A DNA stretch of 64,000 nucleotides from Ferruginibacter albus (GCF_020042285.1 NZ_CP083388.1:1638001-1702000); one strand, 5' to 3'; counted from the stretch's first letter, positions 26,583-36,312 are shown. Notes: generated by a model from the letters alone, not told the origin. Made by a program: numbers and translations.

Positions 26583-27574
26583 TGAACAGTTTCGGCAGAA
26601 TTTTCAGAGTAAGCATTTTTGGTGAATCGCATGGTGAGTGTGTAGGCATTAATATTGATGGTTGTCCTGCTGGATTGCCTTTAAGTGTAGACGATTTTAC
26701 AACTGACATTGAAAGAAGAAAAGCCGGAGCCAAAGGTACAACGCCTCGTAAAGAAGCTGATCTGCCAAGAATAATGAATGGGGTATTCAACGGAAAAACT
26801 ACGGGAGCACCCATCACTATTTTGTTTGACAATACAAATACTCGCAGCGGAGATTATGAAAAGCAACGTGCAGTTCCACGTCCTGGACATGCGGATTTTG
26901 TAGCCACACAAAAATTTGGCGGCTTTGAAGATTTCAGAGGTGGTGGTCATTTCAGCGGAAGATTGACAGTGTGTTTGGTAGCTGCCGGAGTTATTGCAAA
27001 GAAATTATTGAACAATATAAAAGTAGAAGCATCTATTTTAGAAATTGGTGGTGAGAAAGATGTAGAAGCAGGGTTACAAAAAGCCATTGATGTAAAAGAT
27101 AGTATCGGCGGCATTGTTGAGTGCAGGGTAAATAATTTTCCTGCAGGATTAGGCGAGCCGTTTTTTGATTCGGCAGAATCGTTATTAAGTCATGCCGTGT
27201 TTGCGATACCTGCTGTTAAAGGAATTGAGTTTGGTAGCGGCTTTGCTGCAGCAAAAATGTTCGGTATCGATCATAACGATGCGATCATTGATAAAACCGG
27301 TAAAACAAAAACCAATAATGCCGGCGGTATTGTTGGTGGTATAACAAACGGTAACGAAATAGTTTTTCGCATTGCTATCAAACCAACATCATCTACCCCA
27401 AAAGAACAGCATACATTAAATATTGAAACAGGTGAAGTAGAATCGTTTTCAGTGAAAGGCAGACATGATCTTTGTATTGCCTTGCGGGTGCCTGTTGTAT
27501 TAGAAGCAGTAACTGCTTTTGTATTGGCTGATTTAATGTTGCTGGAGCAAAAGATTAAGAGAGTAATTAACTAA
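26582..27574 (+). CDS. aroC: Chorismate synthase
   Basis: Makes chorismate from EPSP using reduced FMN. Signature blocks are FGESHGECVGINIDGCPAGL, RRKAGAKGTTPRKE, PRPGHADFVA, GGGHFSGRLTV and the C-terminal GRHDLCIALRVPVVLEA. At 330 residues it is a little shorter than many homologues (about 360), but all conserved blocks are present. It is the last gene of the cluster; aroD/aroQ, aroE and aroK are not in the window. Confidence 0.94.
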   Translation: MNSFGRIFRVSIFGESHGECVGINIDGCPAGLPLSVDDFTTDIERRKAGAKGTTPRKEADLPRIMNGVFNGKTTGAPITILFDNTNTRSGDYEKQRAVPRPGHADFVATQKFGGFEDFRGGGHFSGRLTVCLVAAGVIAKKLLNNIKVEASILEIGGEKDVEAGLQKAIDVKDSIGGIVECRVNNFPAGLGEPFFDSAESLLSHAVFAIPAVKGIEFGSGFAAAKMFGIDHNDAIIDKTGKTKTNNAGGIVGGITNGNEIVFRIAIKPTSSTPKEQHTLNIETGEVESFSVKGRHDLCIALRVPVVLEAVTAFVLADLMLLEQKIKRVIN

Positions 27575-27656
27575 GTGAATAGGCAATGGTCAATAGTGAA
27601 ATCTTGGTTAGAATATAAGTTTCATATTTTCACTATTCACTTTTCACCGTTCACAA
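27574..27656. repeat. Palindromic intergenic element family D (copy D2)
   Basis: GTGAATAGGCAATGGTCAAT and TAGTGAAAT at the left match the reverse complement of the right side (TTTCACTATTCACTTTTCAC, CGTTCAC), giving a long imperfect hairpin built from GTGAA words. It immediately follows the aroC stop and may serve as its 3' hairpin. Confidence 0.55.
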
Positions 27657-27666
27657 AATAGCTATC

Positions 27667-27963
27667 ATGCATAATTATATCGTAAACGCATCTATCCAAA
27701 TTCTTCCTGTAGTACAGGATAAACATCCTTACGAATGGGTTGATGAAGCAATTGCGATCATTCAGCAATCATCGGTAAAACATGAGGTTGGAGCTTTTTC
27801 TACAACACTGGAAGGTACTTACGATGAAGTAACCAAGGTAATTCATGCTGTAAATGAGTACTTGCTGCAAAAAGGTTGCGCTGAATGGATATCCAATGTA
27901 CAACTGCAAATACGCAGCGCCGGCGATATAACAGGCGATGAAAAGACCTCAAAATTCAAATAG
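27667..27963 (+). CDS. Thiamine-binding protein (MTH1187/YkoF-like, DUF77)
   Basis: A 98-residue single-domain protein with the family's ferredoxin-like pattern. The strands NYIVNASIQILPV and HEVGAFSTTLEG flank a helix YEWVDEAIAIIQQS, followed by TYDEVTKVIHAVNEYLLQKG. Members bind thiamine or related small molecules in the cytoplasm. It is a small single gene just after the aromatic cluster, with no evidence of a shared role. Confidence 0.8.
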   Translation: MHNYIVNASIQILPVVQDKHPYEWVDEAIAIIQQSSVKHEVGAFSTTLEGTYDEVTKVIHAVNEYLLQKGCAEWISNVQLQIRSAGDITGDEKTSKFK

Positions 27964-28157
27964 TAGTAGTAACCTACAACTTCTTAAAAAATCTAACTGT
28001 AGATTAAACAATCCTGTATTTGCAGTATCATAGGTTTCCAAAAATAATTGCTAAAATGATTTTTATATTCCTGCTATTTATTATCTTGTAATAGAATAGC
28101 ACCTCACATCCTCCTAAGAAAAAAGTCCGTTAGCAGTTATTAAATTATATTCTTAAT

Positions 28158-29864
28158 ATGGTTTATCATAAGCAGATTTTATCCCGTCTCACAGTTGTAC
28201 TCATTTGTTTGTTTGCCGTTTCGTGTCATAATACTTCGAAGCCGGCAGAGAAAGTTATTGTTGAGAATCCTAATGAGATGAACCAACAAACTAGTGATAA
28301 TATTAAGCAGTCGTTACAATATGCATTGGAAAATGGTGGAAAGATCGGCGATAATATTGTATTGAATATGGATTCCGCTACGAATGATTTTTACACCAGT
28401 GTTGATTATAAAAATGTTTGGAGTGATAAGGAGAAATGGAATCCGTTAGCAGATTCTGTTTATACATATATTCAAAATGCAGAGTTGTCAGGGCTTTTCC
28501 CGAATGATTATCACTTTGATGTTTTTAAATCAATCAAAACAAAATTAGATACAGATTCTACACATCGCATGGATGCTGCATTATGGACAAAAGCTGACTT
28601 GTTGTTAACCGATGGATTTGTCCATATTATAAATGATCTCAAATTTGGCCGCATACCTGCGGATAGTATTTCTATCAATAAAAAAGATTCTTCTTTTAAT
28701 AATGATTTTTATACAAATGCATTAAAGAAGCTTTTGGAGGAAAAACAATTGACAACCTTATTGTCAACCTACGAGCCATCACAGAAAGGTTATTGGGAAC
28801 TAAAGAACGGAATTAAAAACTTTTTAGATAGTATGGATAGAAGAACATATACCCATCTAAAATATCCATACAAAAAGAACGAGAAGGATTCATTGGCATT
28901 TATAGATTCATTGGAAACACGCTTAACAGAAAGTAAATGTTTAACTATTGGCGACCTGGCACCGGACTCGACACAATTAAAAAGTGCTATTAAAAAATAC
29001 CAGGGGTTAAAAGGAATTAAGCCGGATGGTATAATTTCTACATCTTTAGTTAAGTTGTTAAACACAAATGATATCGAACGTTTTAAAAGGATTGCGATTA
29101 CGCTTGATCGCTATAAACAATTGCCTTCACAAATGCCTGAAAGATATATCTGGGTGAATCTTCCTGGGTATTATTTAAAGGTTTGGGATAATGACACGGT
29201 GGCGTTGGAGTCAAAAGTTATTTGTGGTAAGCCGCTTACAAGATCACCGTTGCTTACAAGCTCTATTACAAACATGATAACCTACCCGACATGGACAGTG
29301 CCTAATAGTATCATAGTAAAACAATATTTACCTAAGCTAAAAACCAATCCGCATTATTTGCAAAAGATCGGGCTCAATATTTTGGATAAAGATGGGAATA
29401 TTGTAGACCCTACAAAAGTCAATTGGCAAAAATATTCAAAAGGTATTCCGTATAAAATAATGCAGGGAAGTGGCGATGACAATGCGTTGGGTGTTTTGAA
29501 ATTTAACTTCAATAACAAGTTTGCAGTTTACCTGCATGATACTAATGAGCGTGGGCTTTTCAAGCGCTCTGTTCGTTCATTAAGTCATGGTTGTGTGCGT
29601 GTGCAGGAATGGGAGCAATTGGCATTCTATATTTTGAAGTATGACAGCACTAATGCAAAACCCAATGAGAAAATAGCTTACAATACCGATTCACTTCTGA
29701 ATATTCTTGCCAGGAAGGAAAAGAAAACGATCTTCATTAAGCATCGTCTTCCGTTATTTATACGCTACATGGGGTGTGAAGGCAAAGATGGAAAGATCAT
29801 TTTCTATGATGATATGTATGGAGAAGACGAAACCATCCGCAATAAATATTTTGCGAATAAGTAA
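28158..29864 (+). CDS. L,D-transpeptidase lipoprotein (YkuD, YcbB-like)
   Basis: Cross-links peptidoglycan through meso-diaminopimelate. The 568-residue protein has a lipoprotein signal (LICLFAVSC, lipidated Cys 23), a helical scaffold domain (about 40-200), a peptidoglycan-binding repeat at about 264-305 (LKSAIKKYQGLKGIKPDGI) and a YkuD catalytic domain (about 324-510). The active-site motif is SHGCVRVQEWEQLA, with the nucleophile Cys 479 and His 477. This order matches the YcbB/LdtD group. It is a single gene. Confidence 0.9.
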   Translation: MVYHKQILSRLTVVLICLFAVSCHNTSKPAEKVIVENPNEMNQQTSDNIKQSLQYALENGGKIGDNIVLNMDSATNDFYTSVDYKNVWSDKEKWNPLADSVYTYIQNAELSGLFPNDYHFDVFKSIKTKLDTDSTHRMDAALWTKADLLLTDGFVHIINDLKFGRIPADSISINKKDSSFNNDFYTNALKKLLEEKQLTTLLSTYEPSQKGYWELKNGIKNFLDSMDRRTYTHLKYPYKKNEKDSLAFIDSLETRLTESKCLTIGDLAPDSTQLKSAIKKYQGLKGIKPDGIISTSLVKLLNTNDIERFKRIAITLDRYKQLPSQMPERYIWVNLPGYYLKVWDNDTVALESKVICGKPLTRSPLLTSSITNMITYPTWTVPNSIIVKQYLPKLKTNPHYLQKIGLNILDKDGNIVDPTKVNWQKYSKGIPYKIMQGSGDDNALGVLKFNFNNKFAVYLHDTNERGLFKRSVRSLSHGCVRVQEWEQLAFYILKYDSTNAKPNEKIAYNTDSLLNILARKEKKTIFIKHRLPLFIRYMGCEGKDGKIIFYDDMYGEDETIRNKYFANK

Positions 29865-29875
29865 TATCTTTTATA

Positions 29876-29945
29876 CTAAGCGTTTTCATTATTATTAAGC
29901 ATCGTTGTGTTATTTTGATCCCGATTTCATGGGGGGCTTGCTTAT
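29876..29945 (+). repeat. Dispersed repeat family A-like, copy A6
   Basis: TACTAAGCGTTTTCATTATT then AGCATCGTTGTGTTATTTTGATC. It shares ACTAAGCGTTTT and GTTATTTT-ATCC with copy A5, and CATCGTTGTGT with A3. The 3' half differs from the core family. Confidence 0.4.
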
Positions 29946-29999
29946 ATACTATACCCTTAATCATCTTTCGCTTAAGAAGCTGCTTTCAGCCTTATCTCT

Positions 30000-30007
30000 T
30001 AATTTTG
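30000..30007 (+). promoter_or_regulatory. Promoter -7 box of the Hsp70-like gene
   Basis: TAATTTTG fits TAnnTTTG exactly. The predicted start is close to the ATG at 30013, so the mRNA may have almost no leader. Confidence 0.55.
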
Positions 30008-30012
30008 CAGCC

Positions 30013-31866
30013 ATGTCAAAAATATCTATCAATATAGCAACGGGCAGTTTGCAAAAAGAAGAGATAATTGTAGGAATAGATCTTGGAACAACTAATAGCC
30101 TTGTAGCATTTATTCATCCTGAAACTAAAAAACCGGTTGCATTAAAAGAACATAACAGTAGTTCTTTAGTGCCTTCTGTTGTTCATTTTGATGAACAAAA
30201 AAATATAGAAGTAGGAGAGGAGGCAAAAAAATATTTATTGAGCGACCCGGCAAACACGATTTTTTCTGCGAAACGTTTAATGGGTAAATCGTATAATGAC
30301 ATCAAAAAAAATGCATCGTTCTTTTCTTATAAAATAATCGACGACAATACAGAAAGTCTTGTGAAAGTACAGGTGGGCGATAAATTTTATTCCCCCGTAG
30401 AATTATCATCTTTTATTTTAAAAGAATTAAAACACAGAGCGGAACATATTGTAAAAACACCCATTAACAAGGCTGTAATCACAGTGCCTGCTTATTTTAA
30501 CGATGCGCAACGCCAGGCTACACGGGATGCAGGTAAATTGGCAGGGTTAGATGTATTACGAATTGTAAACGAACCAACTGCTGCAAGTTTAGCATATGGC
30601 ATTGGCTTAAATAAAGAAGAAGAAAAAACAATAGCTGTTTATGATCTGGGTGGAGGCACATTTGATATTTCTATCTTGAAAATAAATAACGGAATATTTG
30701 AAGTGCTATCAACCAATGGAGATACTTATTTGGGAGGCGATGACATAGACAATATGATCGTACGATATTGGATACAGCAGTCAGGCATAAACGAAAAACA
30801 ACTCACGGATAAAGAGTTTGTACAAGCCATTCGTTTAAAGGCTGAGGAAGCAAAAATCACCTTATCATCTAGTGATGAATTTAATGGAAGATTGAACGAG
30901 TTGACTCTCTCAATTATCCGTTCTGAATTTGAAAATTTAATAAAGCCATTAATTGATAAAACGCTGGCTTGTTGTAGTAATGCTATACGGGATGCCGAAT
31001 TAAAAACAAAGGATATAGATGCAATAGTAATGGTAGGCGGCTCTACAAGAGTGCCATTTATAAAACAAAGTGTAAGCCGGTTTTTTGGCAGGCCTGTGAA
31101 TGATGCTGTAGATCCTCATGAAGTGGTGGCTTTAGGTGCAGCTATACAAGCTGACGTATTAGCCGGTAATAATAAAGAGTTATTGCTTTTGGATATCACA
31201 CCACTTTCCTTAGGGATAGAAACAATGGGTGGTTTAATGGATGTACTGATTGCACGTAATTCAAAAATCCCGAACAAAGCAAGTCGACAATATACTACTC
31301 AAAAAGACGGGCAGAGCGGAATGAGAATTACAGTTTACCAGGGCGAAAGAGATTTGGTGAAAGACAATCGCAAATTGGGGGAATTTAATTTAAGCGGTAT
31401 CCCGGCAATGCCTGCTGGATTACCAAAAGTAGATGTTTTATTTTTGATCAATGCTGATGGTATTTTGCTGGTAAAAGCAAAAGAGTTAAGAAGCGGTATA
31501 GAACAAACAATTGAAATAAAGCCTCAATATGGATTATCGGATACTGATGTAGAAAAAATGTTGCTGGATTCTGTTACGCATGCACAAGATGATATTGCAA
31601 TAAGAGCATTAATAGAAGCCAAAACAGAAGGCGAGCAACTATTGGAAGCAACAGAAAAATTTATTCAAAAAAACGCTAATCATCTTACCCAAAAAGAAAC
31701 AATGGAAACTGCAGCTACCATGCAATCGTTGCAATTAGCACTTACGATGAATGATAAAGATCTTATTCATAAAAAAATTGAAGAGCTAAATGAGATTTCC
31801 CGCCCATATGCAGAGCGCATAATGGATGAAGCAATAGCTGTTGCTGTGAAAGGAAAAATGGTTTAG
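30013..31866 (+). CDS. hscA: Hsp70-family chaperone, HscA-like
   Basis: An ATP-dependent chaperone. The 617 residues are close to HscA (about 616) and shorter than most DnaK proteins. The ATPase domain shows [57 protein letters not shown] and [13 protein letters not shown]. The substrate domain opens [20 protein letters not shown]. The short insert-free C-terminus and the KLMGKSY-like loop favour HscA, the iron-sulfur assembly chaperone, over DnaK, but no isc genes are adjacent. The ATG at 30013 is chosen because the -7 box ends at 30007; the frame is open to 29905. Confidence 0.75.
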   Translation: MSKISINIATGSLQKEEIIVGIDLGTTNSLVAFIHPETKKPVALKEHNSSSLVPSVVHFDEQKNIEVGEEAKKYLLSDPANTIFSAKRLMGKSYNDIKKNASFFSYKIIDDNTESLVKVQVGDKFYSPVELSSFILKELKHRAEHIVKTPINKAVITVPAYFNDAQRQATRDAGKLAGLDVLRIVNEPTAASLAYGIGLNKEEEKTIAVYDLGGGTFDISILKINNGIFEVLSTNGDTYLGGDDIDNMIVRYWIQQSGINEKQLTDKEFVQAIRLKAEEAKITLSSSDEFNGRLNELTLSIIRSEFENLIKPLIDKTLACCSNAIRDAELKTKDIDAIVMVGGSTRVPFIKQSVSRFFGRPVNDAVDPHEVVALGAAIQADVLAGNNKELLLLDITPLSLGIETMGGLMDVLIARNSKIPNKASRQYTTQKDGQSGMRITVYQGERDLVKDNRKLGEFNLSGIPAMPAGLPKVDVLFLINADGILLVKAKELRSGIEQTIEIKPQYGLSDTDVEKMLLDSVTHAQDDIAIRALIEAKTEGEQLLEATEKFIQKNANHLTQKETMETAATMQSLQLALTMNDKDLIHKKIEELNEISRPYAERIMDEAIAVAVKGKMV

Positions 31867-31871
31867 GTAAG

Positions 31872-33008
31872 TCAACTCTTTTTTCTCTCCAAAACGTGTT
31901 CAATTGTTTTTGCAGTGATCGTAAGAAAGAAAGGAAATAATGCCAAAATAAAACGATTATGAAAGTCATCGCACTGCAACATTACAGCTACTGCAAAAAT
32001 AAAGATGGAGCTTAATTGGAAAATATAAATGGGGCGGTATGTTCTGCCCTTTAATATAAACCAGCTTATAATAGTAAAAAAGTATAAGGGAATCATAAAT
32101 GCCAGCAAGAAGAGGTTGTGCAGGTTACTGTAATAGCTTCTCGTCATCAGAAAAAAATACTTTAATCGTATTGTTCCTAATTGTAGAAAGTGTTCAAAAT
32201 TATTGATTATGTAATAGTAGAGTTGATAAACCTGCGAGCCATCAGAAGTTATTTTTATAGCGTGTGGACTGGGAGAACGTATTCCACAAATAATGCAATC
32301 TGTTTGAGCCGCTAATGTGCTGTTCGCATCGTTTGTTGTAGAAAAAACAATATTGCTGATATAAACAAAAAGAACACACCCCGCAATGGCTATTGGTATC
32401 AATATAAATTTTGTTTTTCTTTTGACATCAACGAATAAAAATAACCAAACCGGTGCAAGAAATAATATACCCAATGGGCGGGCTAAAATTACCAGCAACA
32501 TGCTGATCAGGAGAAAAAAAAATGTTTTTGCATTCTTGCTGAAAATATAATTTATAAGAGCAGCGAGAAGTAGCAAACAGCTACTATAAAAAACAGATTC
32601 CGTATACAGATAAACTGTCCATGAACTATATGGAGAAAAAACGATGAGCAGAAGAGTTATTGCAAATGGGTATACTTCGCTATTAAAAATTTGTCGCAGG
32701 CTTTTAAAGAAAAAAAACAAGGCAAACAGGTTGTATAAAGCCTGGATTACTACAGCTCCGCTCAATCCGATCTTTATTGTCAATGATAACCATATTATAA
32801 ATATGGTAAGCGAATAAAAGACATAACGTACTTCGGTAAACCCTTGACGATTGATCAACCTGTTTGCTTCTCCTATATATTTTTCAGCTTCCAGTGTTGT
32901 GCCGATGCCGTATAGATACAAATGCAAAACTGTAATAAGCAACCAACATCCAAAAAGAAAACTAATCCCATATTTTCGAATAGCGTTATTTAATACGGTT
33001 GCGTTCAA
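31872..33008 (-). CDS. Polytopic membrane protein, glycosyltransferase-like
   Basis: A 378-residue protein with roughly ten hydrophobic helices and an early luminal-type loop (GTTLEAEKYIGEANRLINRQ) placed as in membrane glycosyltransferases of the mannosyltransferase/ArnT kind. No definite catalytic motif is visible. The start is TTG at 33008; the next in-frame ATG is far inside the helices. It is the last gene of the leftward group after two acyltransferases, consistent with lipid or polysaccharide decoration. It ends five bases past the end of the convergent Hsp70 gene. Confidence 0.55.
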   Translation of the reverse strand: MNATVLNNAIRKYGISFLFGCWLLITVLHLYLYGIGTTLEAEKYIGEANRLINRQGFTEVRYVFYSLTIFIIWLSLTIKIGLSGAVVIQALYNLFALFFFFKSLRQIFNSEVYPFAITLLLIVFSPYSSWTVYLYTESVFYSSCLLLLAALINYIFSKNAKTFFFLLISMLLVILARPLGILFLAPVWLFLFVDVKRKTKFILIPIAIAGCVLFVYISNIVFSTTNDANSTLAAQTDCIICGIRSPSPHAIKITSDGSQVYQLYYYIINNFEHFLQLGTIRLKYFFLMTRSYYSNLHNLFLLAFMIPLYFFTIISWFILKGRTYRPIYIFQLSSIFIFAVAVMLQCDDFHNRFILALFPFFLTITAKTIEHVLERKKS

Positions 33009-33053
33009 AGTAGTAATTATTGCTTTAAAGATATTAAGAAATGTCCGGTTCGG

Positions 33054-34163
33054 TTAATTGCTTTTCGGCTTTCGTACCAGTTTTTTTCTAAAGAAAACAG
33101 CTAAAGGCTCTTCCACTAGCTTATGAAATACAAATGCAACTGCTATCATACAAATAAATGCAATGAATATGTTAGTGCTTATATATTTAAAGATAGCAGA
33201 CAAAACGAAGGTTGTATGTAGCAAATAAAACGAATAAGTAGAACTGCCAAGCTGCACAGCTATTTTATGTGACAAGATCCTTTGTAACAAACTTTCATGA
33301 TGAATAAGACTATAGTATAGCAGCATGATTCCAATCGGCATCATTATATTGTTTACAATAATTCCGGGCCATGCTTCAATGCCATGAGGCGTTTTATAAC
33401 GATCTGCAATTAAAAAAAGCAATACAACTGAGAGTGCTATGATTCCGAGACCTATATACAAACTTTTTTTACCAAGCTTTTCAATAAAATTGGATTTGGT
33501 CTTTCCATTTATCAGCATGCCTAAAAATATGCCACATGCAAATTCAAATATGCGCCCAAAAAAAGTAGAATAAGCTGTAAATAAATAACTGCTGAAAAAA
33601 CCATCAAATGGGCAATGAAGAAAAATGAATGTTATGATCAGCCCTGATCCATAAAACAATAAAACAATTTTCATTAATGACCGCCAGTTTTTTGCATATA
33701 AAAAAAGTAAAGGAGAAAGTACATAAAACAATTCTTCTACCGACATGCTCCAACTAGGACCAATGCCCGTTAAAAGATAATTAGACGAAAACCCTTTAAA
33801 CAATGTAATGTTCAATAAATAAAGTTTTATCGTTTCTTTTAAAGGATAAATGTTGTGTAAGTAATCTAAAATAAAAGTGATAGTTATTAGCAATATCAAA
33901 ATGGGAAACACCCTTGATATTCTGCTTACAAAATAGTTGTGCAATTTTGTTTTATTAAAACCGCTTATCTCGCTGTATTTATAGTAAATAACAAACCCGC
34001 TCAATACAAAAAAGAAATCTAAAAAAGTATAGAACTGGTTTACAAATAGAAAAAGGGTAGGGTGGCTTATTTCGTAAGATTCATTCAGATGATAAAAAAA
34101 AATAAAATACACAGCGGCAGCACGAATGCCCGTTAATGCAGGAATAAAATTTTTGTTGTTCAT
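33054..34163 (-). CDS. Acyltransferase family 3 (OafA/YrhL-like)
   Basis: A 369-residue integral membrane O-acyltransferase. The family start FIPALTGIRAAAVYFIFFYH carries the conserved Arg and His; FFVLSGFVIYYKYS and WSMSVEELFYVLSPLLF follow. About ten membrane helices are seen, with no C-terminal SGNH domain. Members transfer acetyl or other acyl groups to surface polysaccharides, lipids or peptidoglycan. It lies three bases after a second acyltransferase, indicating one transcript. Confidence 0.87.
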   Translation of the reverse strand: MNNKNFIPALTGIRAAAVYFIFFYHLNESYEISHPTLFLFVNQFYTFLDFFFVLSGFVIYYKYSEISGFNKTKLHNYFVSRISRVFPILILLITITFILDYLHNIYPLKETIKLYLLNITLFKGFSSNYLLTGIGPSWSMSVEELFYVLSPLLFLYAKNWRSLMKIVLLFYGSGLIITFIFLHCPFDGFFSSYLFTAYSTFFGRIFEFACGIFLGMLINGKTKSNFIEKLGKKSLYIGLGIIALSVVLLFLIADRYKTPHGIEAWPGIIVNNIMMPIGIMLLYYSLIHHESLLQRILSHKIAVQLGSSTYSFYLLHTTFVLSAIFKYISTNIFIAFICMIAVAFVFHKLVEEPLAVFFRKKLVRKPKSN

Positions 34164-34166
34164 TTT

Positions 34167-35222
34167 TTAATTCTTCAGATTCCGGGTTGACAAACTGCCG
34201 TATTTTAAAACCAGGAAACGTTTTTCTATCAAATGCCATGATGCAAATGCCAATGCTATTGTAGCCAATCCGCTATATAAAAGTGATAACATCACAGAAT
34301 TATTATAACCTGATAAACGATACATTATTTGCTGAACAGGGAATGCATAAATATATACTCCATAAGAGATATCAGTATTGAAAGGCACCACAATTTTTTT
34401 TGAAGATCCAATTAAATAAACACAACAACAAATGCATAGCAATAATAAAGGAGCAGTCATAAAAGAGTTTATTCTGTCAGCCGAGAATATAAAATATAAT
34501 ATCGCTGTAAGAAATGCAATTAGTAACAAGTGTTTTGCTTTAATGGAAGCAGCATAAACAAAGCTTCCTGAATAAAATATGGCAATAAGATTAAGCTGGC
34601 GGGCAATATTAACAGAAATATCCTGTTTAAATGAAACAGTTAAAAAGCTTATCAATACTATACAGCCTGCTAATAATCCAAAAGCTTTTTTTCTTAATAA
34701 TCCTGTCCAAAGCAATACTGCAATAGATGCATACAATTCCAATTCCAGTGTAATGCTCCATAACGAGGTATTGAACGCATGAACATAATAAGCAGGCGTA
34801 GAAAAAACACCCGGTAAGCCGGTCCTTATCCAAAACCCGGTACTAACACCAAGATACAACCAGGTTTCTTTGCTTGTAAAATATTCACCCAATGATAAGG
34901 AGGTTAAAAGCGGCCCTGCTAAAAAAATGCTTAACACTACCAATACGATTAATGCAGGATAAATACGCAAAGCCCTTTTCTTTAAGAATAAAAGAACAGA
35001 ATGGGTTTCAGTGGCACTTTTGGTAATAAAATATCCACTGATGAAAAAGAAAATAGTGAGCCCGACACCCGATGCTTCCAGTGCTCCGTTCAATAACAGG
35101 TTTAAAGGCTCTTTTTCGCTTTGTCCTACTACGTAGTACGTATGCGAAAATAAAACACATGCAGCTCCTAAAAGGCGAAGAAGATTAAAGTTGTTGTAAT
35201 GATGTAAAGGTGTTGACTGCAA
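34167..35222 (-). CDS. Acyltransferase family 3
   Basis: A 351-residue multi-helix acyltransferase with HHYNNFNLLRLLGAACVLFSH at its start, the typical FFISGYFITKSA and a WSITLELELYASIAVLLW block. It differs clearly in sequence from the neighbour at 33054, so it is not a recent tandem copy. The start is TTG at 35222, two bases after the riboflavin synthase stop; no ATG exists before the conserved region. Confidence 0.85.
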   Translation of the reverse strand: MQSTPLHHYNNFNLLRLLGAACVLFSHTYYVVGQSEKEPLNLLLNGALEASGVGLTIFFFISGYFITKSATETHSVLLFLKKRALRIYPALIVLVVLSIFLAGPLLTSLSLGEYFTSKETWLYLGVSTGFWIRTGLPGVFSTPAYYVHAFNTSLWSITLELELYASIAVLLWTGLLRKKAFGLLAGCIVLISFLTVSFKQDISVNIARQLNLIAIFYSGSFVYAASIKAKHLLLIAFLTAILYFIFSADRINSFMTAPLLLLCICCCVYLIGSSKKIVVPFNTDISYGVYIYAFPVQQIMYRLSGYNNSVMLSLLYSGLATIALAFASWHLIEKRFLVLKYGSLSTRNLKN

Positions 35223-35224
35223 GT

Positions 35225-35815
35225 TTATTGTTTTTGTTGCGCTATCCTGTTCACATATTTTCCGATCATGTCAAATTCAATATTCACTTTATTGCCCACT
35301 TGCAGATGCTTAATATTCGTATGTTCCAATGTATAAGGGATGATGGCAACGGTAAAATTATTTTTTCCTACATTAAATATAGTTAGACTAACCCCATCAA
35401 CGGCAATCGAGCCTTTTTCAATAACTAAGGAAGCAAATTTTTCATCAAAAGAAAATGAAAACTCTTTGCTGCCATTTTTAGCTGCAATGGAAATGCAGGT
35501 AGCTACTGTATCCACATGACCTTGCACAATATGCCCGTCCAATCTTACCCCCAGGCTAAGCGACCTTTCCAGGTTTACTTCCCAACCTGCTTGCCAGTTG
35601 TCCATATTCGTTTTTAAAAGCGTTTCTTCAATAGCGGTTACACGGTATGCAGTCTCTTTAATTTCTTCCACCGTAAGGCAGGCGCCGTTATGGCTCACAC
35701 TTTGGTCAACTTTCAGCTCATTTGTAATTGGCGATTCTATCCAAAAAGTTTTGTTGGTGCCTTTGGCAGCAATAGTTTTAATAACTCCCTTAGCTTCAAT
35801 TATACCTGTAAACAT
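35225..35815 (-). CDS. ribE: Riboflavin synthase, alpha chain
   Basis: Dismutates two 6,7-dimethyl-8-ribityllumazine molecules to riboflavin. The 196 residues contain the two tandem lumazine-binding repeats: repeat one from MFTGIIEAKGVIK with SVSHNGACLTVEE, repeat two with LDGHIVQGHVDTVA and GSIAVDGVSLTIFNV. This is the usual length. No FMN riboswitch is visible upstream. It is the first gene of a leftward unit with two acyltransferases and a membrane protein, an odd combination functionally. Confidence 0.95.
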   Translation of the reverse strand: MFTGIIEAKGVIKTIAAKGTNKTFWIESPITNELKVDQSVSHNGACLTVEEIKETAYRVTAIEETLLKTNMDNWQAGWEVNLERSLSLGVRLDGHIVQGHVDTVATCISIAAKNGSKEFSFSFDEKFASLVIEKGSIAVDGVSLTIFNVGKNNFTVAIIPYTLEHTNIKHLQVGNKVNIEFDMIGKYVNRIAQQKQ

Positions 35816-35870
35816 TGACGCAATTTAATTAAATAGGGGCTTTCGGCAGCAATACTTATTTCTATAGTTG

Positions 35871-35957
35871 TCCGGGCTATACGCTGCAAGTCCGCCACAG
35901 CCCCGCCCACCAGGCTTCAGCGGGCTTTCCGCTTCTATCCCGCAGCCTGTCAGCAAC
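35871..35957 (-). repeat. Dispersed GC-rich repeat family B, copy B2
   Basis: Shares CGCTGCAAGTCCGCCAC and CAGCGGGCTTTCCGCT with copy B1, and on its other strand GGCTGCGGGATAGAAGCGG with GGCTGGGGGATGGAAGCGG of copy B3. It lies in the divergent gap between ribE and rpsU. Confidence 0.62.
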
Positions 35958-36050
35958 CATACTTTATTCAACATTTATAGAATATACTCCAATGCTAAAA
36001 TTTATCGTTCAGCCATTTCAAAATCATTTTCTTATTATCAATTAATCCCT

Positions 36051-36058
36051 TATCTTTG
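36051..36058 (+). promoter_or_regulatory. Promoter -7 box of rpsU
   Basis: TATCTTTG fits TAnnTTTG exactly, 34 bases before the ATG at 36093. Confidence 0.65.
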
Positions 36059-36076
36059 CGGCTCTAAAAAATTACC

Positions 36077-36085
36077 AAAGGAGGT
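36077..36085 (+). promoter_or_regulatory. Perfect Shine-Dalgarno sequence of rpsU
   Basis: AAAGGAGGT sits eight bases before the ATG, the ideal distance. Almost all other genes in the window lack such a site. In Bacteroidota the 16S anti-SD is held by bS21, so a strong site on the bS21 mRNA itself fits autoregulation by ribosomes that lack bS21. Confidence 0.85.
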
Positions 36086-36092
36086 ATATACA

Positions 36093-36290
36093 ATGTTAAT
36101 TATTGATTCAAAAGATTGCGAAAACATCGACAAAGCGCTTAAAAAGTACAAAAAGAAATTCGAAAAAAGCCGCGTATTGTTAGAGTTAAGAGAAAGACAA
36201 TCTTTCACTAAACCATCAGTTCGTCGTCGTACGCAAGTATTGAAAGCTGTGTACAAGCAAAACATAGCAAGCGGAAAAATAGATATTTAA
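36093..36290 (+). CDS. rpsU: 30S ribosomal protein bS21
   Basis: A 65-residue basic small-subunit protein (LIIDSKDCENIDKALKKYKK, then an Arg-rich part RRRTQVLKAVYKQN). Tyr 54 is present, the residue known in this phylum to help sequester the 3' end of 16S rRNA. The ATG at 36093 is fixed by the Shine-Dalgarno sequence; the frame stays open to 35868, but that region is repeat B2 and promoter. It is followed by a terminator. Confidence 0.95.
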   Translation: MLIIDSKDCENIDKALKKYKKKFEKSRVLLELRERQSFTKPSVRRRTQVLKAVYKQNIASGKIDI

Positions 36291-36312
36291 CGTTTACCGA
36301 TAATCATATTTT

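Noticed and set aside
29905..30012. Upstream extension of the Hsp70 frame
   Set aside because: It overlaps repeat A6 and the TAATTTTG promoter box; the family N-terminus fits the ATG at 30013.
35816..35870. FMN riboswitch upstream of riboflavin synthase
   Set aside because: The conserved RFN-element blocks are not present in the short region upstream of the reverse-strand gene.
35868..36092. Upstream extension of the rpsU frame (to 140 codons)
   Set aside because: The stretch is repeat B2 plus the promoter, and the perfect Shine-Dalgarno sequence fixes the start at 36093.
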